Positions 54,052-63,261 of a stretch of DNA of 64,000 nucleotides are shown here, piece by piece. Numbering within the stretch: the stretch's first letter is position 1; every line of letters starts with the position of its first letter. The DNA lies in the NCBI RefSeq assembly GCF_029210395.1, contig NZ_JARGDP010000007.1:18446-82445 (forward strand). Direction: 5' to 3'. The DNA comes from Petrocella sp. FN5 (GTDB taxonomy: Bacteria; Bacillota; Clostridia; Lachnospirales; Vallitaleaceae). A model generated the notes under the pieces. That model was given only the letters and a program-made list of their open reading frames with translations, was not told the DNA's origin and did not search any database. The position numbers and the translations under genes were made by a program.

Positions 54052-56328
54052 ATGAAAAGACCCTTGGTGCTAATGACCTTGAGTGGTATTGTCGGTATCT
54101 TATTAGGCATGGGGCATTATGATGTTAGTATAGCGTTGGTGATGCTCTTGGTATACAGATATAGAAATTTAATAAAGCAGAATCAATATAAGCATGTGTT
54201 CCCATTTTTGGGCATATGCTTATATTCATTTTTACGGGTCTTAATTTATAATCAATCATATGAAGCGACCCTTCAATACTATGTTGAAGGCGCACATTTA
54301 GAAATCGAAGGACGAATAAAAGAGGCACGCGTAAGCGAACAGTATAATACATATATTCTTATGCCTATTAAGGTCAACGGCAAAACACGCCAAAAGGGAG
54401 TGCGGTTAATTACAGAGACCGTGTTAGACTGCGGTGAATGGATTGTTGTCAAGGGAGAAGTTCTTGAGACAAGGGGAAAGCGAAATGAAGGCGGATTTGA
54501 TGCCTTGTCATATAATAAAAGCAGAGGCATAGTTGGTACAGTTTTTACAAAAGAAGTGGACACCCTTAAAAAACAAAAAAATAATTGGAAACTTAAGATA
54601 GACCATCTTAGGAAGTCACATGAAAAAAGACTACACTTACTCTTACCTCAAGGGGAGGCAGAATTATTATCAACGCTAATATTGGGTAGTAAGCGTATGG
54701 ATGAACATGTTAGAGAAAACTTTGAAAAAGCTGGATTGATTCATATTCTATCAATCTCAGGGCTACATGTATCCATTATTGGGTATGGTTTATTTAAAGC
54801 GTTAAATAAAGGTATTAATAATCAGGGAGTAAGTGCGGTTATTGCAATGATTTTCTTAATCTACTATTGTATCTATACCGGTATGCAAGTATCCACGGTG
54901 AGAGCTACGATTATGATTGGTCTCTATTTGATCCAGTTTATGGTGAATCGACGGTATGATAAAACCACTGCGGTTAGTTTTGCTGCCTTTGGAATGCTTC
55001 TGTTGCATCCTTATCAACTGATTCATGTAGGGTTCCAATTGTCATTTGGTGCGGTCCTTAGTATATTCTATATAGAACCTTTGCTGAAAACAAATTGGAT
55101 GCCTATTGAAAAAGGACCAATTGCAGGGATACGCCTATTAATTGCAGTTCAGATTGGAATATGGCCTCTACTTGCATATTATTTTTACAGCTTGCCGGTT
55201 TATGGTTTTTTAGGCAACCTTCTTGTACTGCCTGTTGTTGGTATATTGATACTTTTCTCGATTTTAAGTTTGTTTGTAAGTTATATCAGCATGGGTATTG
55301 GAACCTTTATTATGGGTGTTTCATATTGGAGCATGAGTTATATGCAGCAGATAACATGCTTAATAGGTGAATTGCCCTACAACACCCTATATATACAAGC
55401 ACCCAATATCTATTTTATAATAGCCTATTACATTGTAATAGCTTTGTGGATTATGGGTCTTCCTTGTAAAAAAACAGGTGTATGTTTAGCAACACTTATG
55501 CTATTGTCTGTATCTTTATATCTATTGGACCTTGAAACCATGTATATGCATTTTCTGGATGTGGGTCAAGGCGACAGTATAGTCATAAATTATCAAAACC
55601 GTACGATAATGATTGATGGTGGCGGGGATATAAAGAAAAAGGGAGATAATGTAGGAATGGAGGTTTTATTACCATTTCTCAGGCATCAAGGGATTGATAG
55701 AATTGATACAGTATTTATAACTCATAGTGATTTTGATCATATTTATGGTATAATTGAAATCGCAAATCATATACCAATAAGTGAAGTCATATTGCCCTTT
55801 GTTTATAAAGAAAAGGATGACCCATTAATTAATCAGTTGCTGTCGGGTCTAGATGATCAGCTTACACAAATACACTATTTTAAAGCGGGAGATCAATTAT
55901 CCTATAAGAACATGAATATATCTTGTTTATGGCCTGAAAGCATATATATGAGAGATAATAATAGGAATTCACTGGTTCTTTATGTGGAACTAAAGGATTT
56001 GGATGTTCTTTTATTGGGTGATGCCGGTATTTTAGAAGAAGGAGCCATTATGAAAGGTTCGTCATTATTAAATAGAGATGTGGAAGTATTAAAAGTTGGT
56101 CACCATGGTTCAGCTACCAGTTCGTCTGAGATTTTTTTGGAAAAAGTAAGTCCGACGCTCAGTGTTATATCCGTAGGGGAGAAAAATACATACGGCCATC
56201 CCAATGATGAAGTGGTAAAGAATCTAGAGCGGTTTTCCAAACATGTCTTAATGACTAAAGACCAAGGCGCGATTCGTCTTAGGTATAGAAAGGGTAAGGC
56301 AACCGTTCAAAGTATGATTAAGGAGTAG
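54052..56328 (+). CDS. comEC: ComEC/Rec2 DNA-uptake channel
   Basis: 758 residues: N-terminal membrane segments and DUF4131 domain, the central multi-helix Competence domain (from about 225, LIHILSISGLHVSIIGYGLF), and a C-terminal metallo-beta-lactamase-like domain (FLDVGQGDSIVI, THSDFDHIYG, VGHHGSATSS) probably degrading the non-transported strand. It forms the channel for single-stranded DNA entry in competence. ATG at 54052 follows GGGG weakly; the frame opens upstream to 54007. The pilus genes are not in this window. Confidence 0.93.
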   Translation: MKRPLVLMTLSGIVGILLGMGHYDVSIALVMLLVYRYRNLIKQNQYKHVFPFLGICLYSFLRVLIYNQSYEATLQYYVEGAHLEIEGRIKEARVSEQYNTYILMPIKVNGKTRQKGVRLITETVLDCGEWIVVKGEVLETRGKRNEGGFDALSYNKSRGIVGTVFTKEVDTLKKQKNNWKLKIDHLRKSHEKRLHLLLPQGEAELLSTLILGSKRMDEHVRENFEKAGLIHILSISGLHVSIIGYGLFKALNKGINNQGVSAVIAMIFLIYYCIYTGMQVSTVRATIMIGLYLIQFMVNRRYDKTTAVSFAAFGMLLLHPYQLIHVGFQLSFGAVLSIFYIEPLLKTNWMPIEKGPIAGIRLLIAVQIGIWPLLAYYFYSLPVYGFLGNLLVLPVVGILILFSILSLFVSYISMGIGTFIMGVSYWSMSYMQQITCLIGELPYNTLYIQAPNIYFIIAYYIVIALWIMGLPCKKTGVCLATLMLLSVSLYLLDLETMYMHFLDVGQGDSIVINYQNRTIMIDGGGDIKKKGDNVGMEVLLPFLRHQGIDRIDTVFITHSDFDHIYGIIEIANHIPISEVILPFVYKEKDDPLINQLLSGLDDQLTQIHYFKAGDQLSYKNMNISCLWPESIYMRDNNRNSLVLYVELKDLDVLLLGDAGILEEGAIMKGSSLLNRDVEVLKVGHHGSATSSSEIFLEKVSPTLSVISVGEKNTYGHPNDEVVKNLERFSKHVLMTKDQGAIRLRYRKGKATVQSMIKE

Positions 56329-56336
56329 AGGAAGAT

Positions 56337-57332
56337 ATGGAAGGTTTGAAACAACAGATCAAAGAAAAAAAATTTAATAACATCATGTTGTTTTTCGGCG
56401 AAGAGACGTTCATGCTGGACTATTATGTAAAAAAAATTGTTGAAGTAATAATAGGTGACGGAGAGAAGACAATGAATCATGATGTTTTTGATGACCGTAA
56501 AACCGTTTTTTCGAATATTGAAGACAGTATGGATACAATGCCTTTTTTTTCAGACAGTCGCGTCATCATACTTAAGAATCTAGGCTTGTTTGAAAAGACA
56601 GGAACAAATCTAGCCGGTCTATTAGCAGAAAAATTGAATCAACTACAGTCTACAACATATGTTATTTTAATTGAACAAACGATAGATAAGCGCACTAAGC
56701 TTTATAAATCGATTCATAAAAATGGGTATATCTGTGAGTTTCCCTTATTGGGTGAAAGCGAACTGATTCGTTATATTGCCAAAACACTTAATCCATATGG
56801 GAAGAAGATTGAACAAAAAGAAGCCAGATATTTAATCCATTATGTAGGTGATCAATTAACTGTTTTGCATAATGAAATTAACAAACTGATCCATTATATC
56901 GGAGACAGTGAAGTGGTGACCCATGAAGCCATCGAAGCCATTTGTCAAAAAAGTGTTGAAAGCAAGATTTTCGAACTGGTGGATTGTATGGGTACAAAAA
57001 AAAGAGCCCGAGCATTAAAGCTCTATCATGACCTTTTATCGGCAAAAGAACCATCCAATAGGATTCTGTTCATGTTAACCAGACAGTTTAGAATGGTATA
57101 TAAATGTAAGTTATTGCTAGGAGAAGGTCTTGACAGCAATGACATTGGTAAAAAGCTAAAAATTCAATCCTTTGTAGCTAGAAAATGTCTAGAACAGGGC
57201 AAAACATTTAGTCTTACTGCTTTAGAAGAAGCATTGAAAAAATGTTTAGAATGTGAAATCGATATAAGAACCGGTGTTTTTATGCCGGACTTAGCCGTTG
57301 AACAACTCATCATTCGATACAGCGGCATATAG
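56337..57332 (+). CDS. holA: DNA polymerase III subunit delta
   Basis: 331-residue clamp-loader subunit, recognisable from the opening FNNIMLFFGEETFMLDYYVKKI, the SVESKIFELVDCMGTKKRARALKLYHDLL region and the tail. comEC-holA-rpsT is a classic Firmicute gene order, and both neighbours match here, which supports the call. It starts 8 bases after comEC and is probably co-transcribed. GAGGAAG ribosome binding site. Confidence 0.94.
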   Translation: MEGLKQQIKEKKFNNIMLFFGEETFMLDYYVKKIVEVIIGDGEKTMNHDVFDDRKTVFSNIEDSMDTMPFFSDSRVIILKNLGLFEKTGTNLAGLLAEKLNQLQSTTYVILIEQTIDKRTKLYKSIHKNGYICEFPLLGESELIRYIAKTLNPYGKKIEQKEARYLIHYVGDQLTVLHNEINKLIHYIGDSEVVTHEAIEAICQKSVESKIFELVDCMGTKKRARALKLYHDLLSAKEPSNRILFMLTRQFRMVYKCKLLLGEGLDSNDIGKKLKIQSFVARKCLEQGKTFSLTALEEALKKCLECEIDIRTGVFMPDLAVEQLIIRYSGI

Positions 57333-57336
57333 AAAA

Positions 57337-57368
57337 GTCGGTATAACATAAGCTATGCCAATACCGAC
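57337..57368 (+). terminator. Hairpin after holA
   Basis: GTCGGTAT pairs with ATACCGAC, with an inner CATA/TATG stem. There is no T-run, so termination is uncertain. Confidence 0.5.
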
Positions 57369-57467
57369 CATGAAGTTTCAAAAGCAGAAAAAACCAACGG
57401 TCGGACGAAACCATACAGACTGTGGAAGGGTTTTTCATGCAAACTATATAAAAGCTATAATAGACAA

Positions 57468-57495
57468 TAAAAAAAGCACATCAGAAGATGTGCTT
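57468..57495 (-). terminator. Terminator of rpsT
   Basis: On the minus strand AAGCACATC, loop TTCT, GATGTGCTT and then a run of T. Confidence 0.9.
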
Positions 57496-57508
57496 ATTAT
57501 TATTCTTA

Positions 57509-57772
57509 CTAAGCCATTTTGTTAAAAGCTCGATCAACGCTGGATACTTTTCTTGCAGCAGCATTCTTATGGAATACGCCTTTTGACTCAGCTTTATCGA
57601 TATAAGAAATTACAACTTTAACTTGAGCTTCTGCCGCGGATTTATCTCCAGCTTCAATTATTGTCTCCAATTTCTTCAGTTCTGTTTTAACGCGTGATTT
57701 GACGGATTTATTTCTTGCTGCTTTGGATGCCGCCACTTTGATACGTTTTTTTGCTGATTTAATATTTGCCAT
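57509..57772 (-). CDS. rpsT: 30S ribosomal protein S20
   Basis: 87 residues, lysine-rich, opening MANIKSAKKRIKVAASKAARNKSVKSR and ending VDRAFNKMA; it binds 16S rRNA in the small subunit. ATG at 57772 has GGAGGTG upstream. Convergent with holA, as usual in this group. Own promoter and terminator. Confidence 0.97.
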   Translation of the reverse strand: MANIKSAKKRIKVAASKAARNKSVKSRVKTELKKLETIIEAGDKSAAEAQVKVVISYIDKAESKGVFHKNAAARKVSSVDRAFNKMA

Positions 57773-57853
57773 GTTTTCACCTCCGACAATCATGATTGTT
57801 TACTTATTATGCGGGGAATTTTTTGAAATACGCACAATTAAACATACCTTAAC

Positions 57854-57882
57854 AGTTTAGTTTATAAAGCATCATATGTCAA
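57854..57882 (-). promoter_or_regulatory. Promoter of rpsT
   Basis: Minus strand TTGACA, 17-base spacer, TAAACT. Confidence 0.6.
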
Positions 57883-58006
57883 TATGTATTTGAAAATTCA
57901 ATACTTAATCATAGAAAAAATATAAGTGGCAAACAATTGATTTGGAAAAACATACTGAATAATATATAAATTATCTGGATTATTATCGCTATTTTGAGAG
58001 ATACAC

Positions 58007-58035
58007 TTGTCTTTACAGGCTGAGCTATGTATAAT
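58007..58035 (+). promoter_or_regulatory. Promoter of FapA-like gene
   Basis: TTGTCT, 17-base spacer, TATAAT. It gives a leader of about 105 nt to the TTG start; no riboswitch was recognised in it. Confidence 0.6.
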
Positions 58036-58149
58036 GTAAATAATTGTGAAGAAAAATTCTTAATTTTGTCTAAATTGTCTAAGTCATATTTATGGTGTAT
58101 CTCTACAGGGGTTAATGGCTATTCCAAGTGGAGAAAAGGAGGGTTACTA

Positions 58150-59748
58150 TTGTTTGAGGATATAGTATTTAGCAATGCATATATTGACATTATTGATGAT
58201 GACAATCAATTCTATATTAGAGTCAAACTGCAGGGTTATTCAATGAGTCAACTGGATGAAGATGTAAAAAAACTGCCGCGATTGAAAGTAAATCAATTTG
58301 TGGCCATTCAGTCTGCAATAAAAACTGGGTCCAGTAAAGTATTGCTCCTTGGAATCAAAAAACCTTTAATTGATTTAGAAATCAGTAAAGACCGATTAGA
58401 AGCAAGTATTACAATTAATGCAACCAATGAACAGATAGAAAAAATAGGGCTACAAGACTTGATGCAGCAGGTGCTTGACGTTATGAAGCAAGCCGGCATT
58501 GTTTATGGATTTGATATTAAAGATATATTAGCCAACATACGGCCTATGGAAAAGTTTGTCGTAGCAAAAGGTTTAATACCGATAAAGGGTCAAGATGCGA
58601 TTGTCACATATTATAAAATTGAGGAAGCAAAGCCTGAAATTCATCAAAATGGGGATGTCAATCATTATGAGTTAAACTTAATAAATAAGGTAAATCGAGG
58701 AGACTGGCTTGGTGAACGCATTGAACCCAAAGAAGGTGTGGATGGTAAGACGATTATGGGCGAACCTATTCCGGCACTAAAAGGTAATCAAGAACCCTTA
58801 AAGTATGATAAAAAAACCATAGCTGAGTCCTATGATCCGGAAATGGATTTAACTGTTCTTCGTGCATCAACAACCGGTGCAGTTATTATTGAAAACGACA
58901 TCATCAGTGTTTGTAACTATCTTGAGATACAAGGCAAAGTTTCTTTTAAAACAGGCAATGTCGATTTTGATGGGTTCGTTGATATTAGAGATGTAGTAGA
59001 AGATAATTTCTCTGTATTGGCAAATCAAGACATTCAGATTATGGGTGACATGGGCATTGGTGGTGTTAATCAGATCGAAAGCAAAGAAGGCAGTATTTAT
59101 ATTAGAGGTGGTATTGCCGGAAAAGGTAAAGCTAAGATTATATGCGAAGGCGATTTGTATACAAAATTCGCTACAGATTGTGATATAGAAAGTGGTGGTA
59201 CTGTACATATTGGTTTTTATGCAATCAATGCCAATATTAAGGCTAAGGAAGTCATCTTTGATTCATATAACAGTAAAGTCATTGGAGGTTCCATAGAAGC
59301 CCAAGTTAGGGTACAAGTGGGTACAGTAGGTAACAAGATGGATACCCCTACCTTCATTCATGTACTTGGTTTTACAAGAGAAAAGGTCAAAGATGAATAC
59401 GATTTTATCAATAAAACCATTGAGCGGGTAAAAGAAAAAATCAATCTATTAAAACAAAAGAAATCCTTACTTGAGATGGTAGCCGCCTCTGACGTTGAGA
59501 AGAGAAAAGAGCTGGATAAAGTCAATGAAGAGTATGGCTATTTTAGGAAAAATCTTAAAATGCTTTATGCAAGTCAGAAAAAAACCATCTCGTATCTTAG
59601 AGCCAAAGGCGAAGGTGAAGTGGTGATTACCCATGGCATCTACGCAAAAGTACAAATCAAAATCAAGGATGATGTTTTGTGGCACACAGAAGTGGATCAA
59701 AGTCCGGTAACTTATTATACGGATGGCAGAAATATATTGAAGGCATAG
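58150..59748 (+). CDS. FapA/DUF342 family polymer-like protein
   Basis: 532 residues of the DUF342 (FapA) family: N-terminal mixed domain, the conserved NRGDWLGERIEPKEGVDGKTIMGEPIP, a right-handed beta-helix of Gly/Asp-rich repeats (about 260-400, e.g. GKVSFKTGNVDFDGFVDIRD) and a coiled coil (about 410-490). Members are linked to motility, chemotaxis and cell-envelope functions, with no fixed biochemistry. The TTG start at 58150 lies 5 bases after AAGGAGGG; no ATG is near. Probably co-transcribed with the GAF protein 10 bases downstream. Confidence 0.85.
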   Translation: MFEDIVFSNAYIDIIDDDNQFYIRVKLQGYSMSQLDEDVKKLPRLKVNQFVAIQSAIKTGSSKVLLLGIKKPLIDLEISKDRLEASITINATNEQIEKIGLQDLMQQVLDVMKQAGIVYGFDIKDILANIRPMEKFVVAKGLIPIKGQDAIVTYYKIEEAKPEIHQNGDVNHYELNLINKVNRGDWLGERIEPKEGVDGKTIMGEPIPALKGNQEPLKYDKKTIAESYDPEMDLTVLRASTTGAVIIENDIISVCNYLEIQGKVSFKTGNVDFDGFVDIRDVVEDNFSVLANQDIQIMGDMGIGGVNQIESKEGSIYIRGGIAGKGKAKIICEGDLYTKFATDCDIESGGTVHIGFYAINANIKAKEVIFDSYNSKVIGGSIEAQVRVQVGTVGNKMDTPTFIHVLGFTREKVKDEYDFINKTIERVKEKINLLKQKKSLLEMVAASDVEKRKELDKVNEEYGYFRKNLKMLYASQKKTISYLRAKGEGEVVITHGIYAKVQIKIKDDVLWHTEVDQSPVTYYTDGRNILKA

Positions 59749-59758
59749 GAGGGTAGAC

Positions 59759-61645
59759 ATGATAGAAAAAAAGAATGATACGATGATATATAGGCTAAAG
59801 GGTCTTATCCATGCTATAGAATTTTTTTCACAAAGATTCGATGCCCAGCAGATTACCCATCATGTAGTTGATTTTATTGATGAGCTAATTGTATTAGACC
59901 AAGTGGTGGTTTTTGCTAAGGAGGATCATGTCTATAAGCCGGTTCGACAAACCGGTTATCATAACTACGATTATAATTTTGAAGTGAAGCCGGATTATGA
60001 GGACATCGTTGTATTACATGCAGGTTTATTCTCAAAAGAAGACATAAAAAGATTCCTGCCAAAAGAAGTATCCGAATATTTTCCTTGTGCTTTTGGTATT
60101 CCTTTGATTATGGATAAGAAGATGTTCGGATTTGTCCTTATAAACAGAAATGAAGATAAAGAACCTTTTGACTCAGAAGACGAAATTATTGCAGTCGCAT
60201 TAATGAATCTTTTTTATATTGCTCTAACGAACTTTGAATCATATGATGCCTTGATTAAAACAAAAAAAAGATTGGATGAGAAGATTTTTAATTTATTTGC
60301 TATTCATCAATCTTCAAAAATACTTATGAGTACACTTGAAATCCATTCAATGTGCGAATTATCAACCAGTGTCTTTAGTGAGTTAACACAGAGCTCAATC
60401 ACTTCAATCTTTCTATTCAATCATGATTCTAAGGCCTTTGAAATGATGGCCTATCAAAATGTTTATGAACTTAGAGGTGAACTTAATATTCAGGTATACA
60501 CTAAGGATAATATTAATATCCTTAGTGAAAAAGAATACTTCTGTCTTGAGAATAATGATGATTTAGAAAGCATACGATCTGTTTTCTACAATGATGAAGA
60601 GATGATCAAAGCTTTAAGACCTGTTTATATTGTGCCGATTGTCAAGAATGAAGATGTGCTTGGTTTTATAACTTTAGCACGTAGAGTCAATGATATGTCT
60701 TATAATGATAGTAATATGGAATTAATTCATAGCCTAGCATCATCCTTATACATATCTATTACCAATGCCATCTACGTTAAAACCATTCATGAACAAAAAA
60801 AGACCATCGATTCCAAATTAAACCGATTGATGAATATGAACTTAATGATCAAGAATATTAATTCATCGTCGGACTTGAATCATCTATTTGAAATCACAAA
60901 AGCCACTTTGGAGTGGTCCCATAATGTTACCAGTGCAATTCTTACAGTTTACGATCAAGAAAATGATACTTTTATCATCAAGGAGCGGATTGGGTGTCAA
61001 TCTTTGGGAGAGACACAAACGTTTACAGAAGTTGCAGAATCTTTAAAAAAAGGACATATGGTCGTTGCCAGTAGTATTTATGAAGTTGAGGACCTACTTG
61101 GCCATGAAGTGGTTAAAGAGATAGATGGAGAATTTGGAGGGGCCCTCTTGGTACCGGTTTATTTAGACAAATTTGAACTAGAGCTTCTTGGCTTTATAGG
61201 TATTTTTGATATGAAAGATATGCTACTAACAGATCTTGAAAATCAGCTTATCTATGAATCCATTGCGAATGCTATAGCGCCTTCTTGGTATCATTTAAAA
61301 CAACTGGAGAAAATCAAAAACACTTATGAAGTCAATACAGAAGTATTGTTTATAGAAAAACTATCGGAAGAAATAGAAGATTGTAGGGAATATGATTTGG
61401 AGCTTCATGTCTTTCAAATTGATTTTGCGGCCAAGCATTTTCTGGAGAAAAGTGATCTTTTTCATGAATTCACTCAGTATTTTGATAAAGCTTTTAAGAT
61501 TGATAATAGGCAGTTGGTCATTATATCCCCAAGGGAAGAAGATGCGATCTACATACAGGAGAAGTTAGATCAAAGACACAATATGAAGCAGTTAAAGTAT
61601 GGGGAAGATTTTGAAGATTATGAGTCGTTTTTGGAGCAATTGTGA
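59759..61645 (+). CDS. Multi-GAF protein with degenerate GGDEF-like tail
   Basis: 628 residues. Three GAF-like sensor domains lie at about 20-160, 185-345 and 365-520, each with the VPI...GFI pattern, joined by helices (IHEQKKTIDSKLNRLMNMNLMIKN). The last ~100 residues (YDLELHVFQIDF...FKIDNRQLVIISPREEDA) follow the fold order of a GGDEF domain but lack GGDEF itself. It is probably a cytosolic signal sensor with no cyclase activity. GGAGGG precedes the ATG. It pairs with the FapA-like gene, suggesting a shared output. Confidence 0.75.
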   Translation: MIEKKNDTMIYRLKGLIHAIEFFSQRFDAQQITHHVVDFIDELIVLDQVVVFAKEDHVYKPVRQTGYHNYDYNFEVKPDYEDIVVLHAGLFSKEDIKRFLPKEVSEYFPCAFGIPLIMDKKMFGFVLINRNEDKEPFDSEDEIIAVALMNLFYIALTNFESYDALIKTKKRLDEKIFNLFAIHQSSKILMSTLEIHSMCELSTSVFSELTQSSITSIFLFNHDSKAFEMMAYQNVYELRGELNIQVYTKDNINILSEKEYFCLENNDDLESIRSVFYNDEEMIKALRPVYIVPIVKNEDVLGFITLARRVNDMSYNDSNMELIHSLASSLYISITNAIYVKTIHEQKKTIDSKLNRLMNMNLMIKNINSSSDLNHLFEITKATLEWSHNVTSAILTVYDQENDTFIIKERIGCQSLGETQTFTEVAESLKKGHMVVASSIYEVEDLLGHEVVKEIDGEFGGALLVPVYLDKFELELLGFIGIFDMKDMLLTDLENQLIYESIANAIAPSWYHLKQLEKIKNTYEVNTEVLFIEKLSEEIEDCREYDLELHVFQIDFAAKHFLEKSDLFHEFTQYFDKAFKIDNRQLVIISPREEDAIYIQEKLDQRHNMKQLKYGEDFEDYESFLEQL

Positions 61646-61685
61646 CTTAGTCGCTTTGTAAAGACTCTATCTATGGGTTATGATC

Positions 61686-61758
61686 GTAGATGTAACACAC
61701 AGTTTTTCCTTGCCTTACACTTCGTACGGTCAGCAAAAAACCTGTGTATCACATCTAC
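61686..61758. repeat. 73-nt hairpin with TTCG loop region
   Basis: GTAGATGTAACACACAG (61686-61702) pairs with CTGTGTATCACATCTAC (61742-61758) with two mismatches. A TTTTT/AAAAAA segment continues the stem. The central 25 nt (CTTACACTTCGTACGGTCAG) has little further pairing. No open frame. It sits between convergent genes but is too elaborate for a simple terminator. Confidence 0.65.
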
Positions 61759-61782
61759 TCGGGAATAAGTCGTCCTTTCGTC

Positions 61783-61817
61783 AATAAAAAGTCCCTAAGT
61801 TTTTCACTTAGAGACTT
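61783..61817 (-). terminator. Terminator of serS
   Basis: Minus strand AAGTCTCTAAG paired with CTTAGGGACTT (one G-U pair), then TTTTATTG. Confidence 0.8.
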
Positions 61818-61826
61818 GGTAGAATC

Positions 61827-63110
61827 TTACTTCGAAGGTTTAATTACATCAAAACCAGTGAATGGTCTTAAGGCATCAGGTATAATGACGCTACCGTCAG
61901 CTTGTTGGTGTTGTTCTAGTATTGCAGGAATCAAACGGCTTGTAGCAAGTCCGGAAGCGTTTAGCGTATGTAAGTAAGCCGTTTTCTTATCATCCGCTTT
62001 TCGGTACTTCATATTACCCCGTCTTGCTTGATATTCACCTGCATTTGAAGCAGAGCTGACTTCTTTATATACTTCCATACTGTCAATCCATACTTCAATA
62101 TCATAAGTTTTAATCATAGAAGCGCTACAGTCACCGGCGGCTAATTTACTGAGTTGATAGTGCAGACCTAGTTTCTGAACCAGATTCTCGGCCTTGCCAA
62201 CCAATTCTTGTAAACCGGCTTCAGATTGATCCGGCGTAGCGAATTGAAACATTTCTACTTTGTTAAATTGATGACCGCGAATCATACCCCGCTCTTCAGA
62301 TCTGTAACTACCGGCTTCTTTTCTATAACATGGTGTATAAGAAAAATATTTTTTTGGTAGATCTTCTTCACTCAGTATTTCACCGCGATGAAAATTAATG
62401 AGGGCTGTCTCAGCTGTGGGGAGCAAAAACTGAACATAGCCTTTATTTTCCTGTTCAAGTTTAAAGACATCATCTTCAAATTTGGGGAACTGACCGGCTG
62501 TAAAACCGGACTCGTAGGTTAATATATGGGGTGGAAGGATAAATTCATAGCCATCTTTTAGATGTTCTTGGATAAAAAAGTTAAGAAGTGCCCATTCCAA
62601 GATAGCACCGGTACCTTTATAGATCCAGAAGCCATTACCACCTAGCTTTGCACCTCTTTCATAATCAATAAGCCCCAAAGACTCAGCAAGTTCAACATGG
62701 TCTTTTGGTTTGAAATCATAGGTTCTTTTTTCGCCAAATACATGGATGATTTCATTATTTTCTTTGTCACCGGACACCACATCCTCAGCCGGCATATTAG
62801 GAAGTGTAGAAACAAAGCCAAAAATCTTATGATCAATATCCTTGAGTTTTTCATCAGCTTTAGCAATTTCTTCTTTTAAGGAGCTCATTTCTTCAATGAT
62901 TGAAGAAACATCCTTGCCTTCTTTTTTCATGACAGGTACTTCTTTTGAAGCAGCATTTCTTTTAGCCTTTAATACTTCAACAAAACCGATAATTTCCTTA
63001 CGCTCTTTATCCCAATTCATAAGTTCTGTAAAGTCCACGTCATAATTTCTTTTGGCCAGAGCTTTTTTTACGACCTCTGGATTTGTCCTAATCAAATTGA
63101 TATCTAACAT
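61827..63110 (-). CDS. serS: Seryl-tRNA synthetase
   Basis: 427-residue class II synthetase charging tRNA-Ser. The N-terminal antiparallel coiled coil (about 25-105) grips the tRNA long arm. The catalytic core shows motif 2 (SYTPCYRKEAGSYRSEERGMIRGHQFNKVEMF) and motif 3 (TLNASGLATSRLIPAILE). ATG at 63110 follows GAAAGGA by 8 bases; the ATG at 63119 abuts the ribosome binding site. No T-box leader is visible upstream. Confidence 0.97.
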   Translation of the reverse strand: MLDINLIRTNPEVVKKALAKRNYDVDFTELMNWDKERKEIIGFVEVLKAKRNAASKEVPVMKKEGKDVSSIIEEMSSLKEEIAKADEKLKDIDHKIFGFVSTLPNMPAEDVVSGDKENNEIIHVFGEKRTYDFKPKDHVELAESLGLIDYERGAKLGGNGFWIYKGTGAILEWALLNFFIQEHLKDGYEFILPPHILTYESGFTAGQFPKFEDDVFKLEQENKGYVQFLLPTAETALINFHRGEILSEEDLPKKYFSYTPCYRKEAGSYRSEERGMIRGHQFNKVEMFQFATPDQSEAGLQELVGKAENLVQKLGLHYQLSKLAAGDCSASMIKTYDIEVWIDSMEVYKEVSSASNAGEYQARRGNMKYRKADDKKTAYLHTLNASGLATSRLIPAILEQHQQADGSVIIPDALRPFTGFDVIKPSK

Positions 63111-63210
63111 TGTTTTCATCCTTTCAAGGGCTTATTTATTATACTAACCCAATCTTAGTACTTTAAGATATGATCATTGTATATACCTGACACTTAAACC
63201 ATTTCTATTT

Positions 63211-63239
63211 ATATTAAGGGAAGGGCCGGTAAATGTCAA
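63211..63239 (-). promoter_or_regulatory. Promoter of serS
   Basis: Minus strand TTGACA, 17-base spacer, TAATAT, in the gap after yaaA. It shows serS has its own start site. Confidence 0.65.
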
Positions 63240-63261
63240 GAATTTGACAATTAATATATGG

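Larger units (their letters stand above)
57773..58149. other. Divergent intergenic region
   Basis: A 377-bp AT-rich region between rpsT and the FapA-like gene. It holds the two promoters listed separately and nothing else I can support. Confidence 0.5.
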
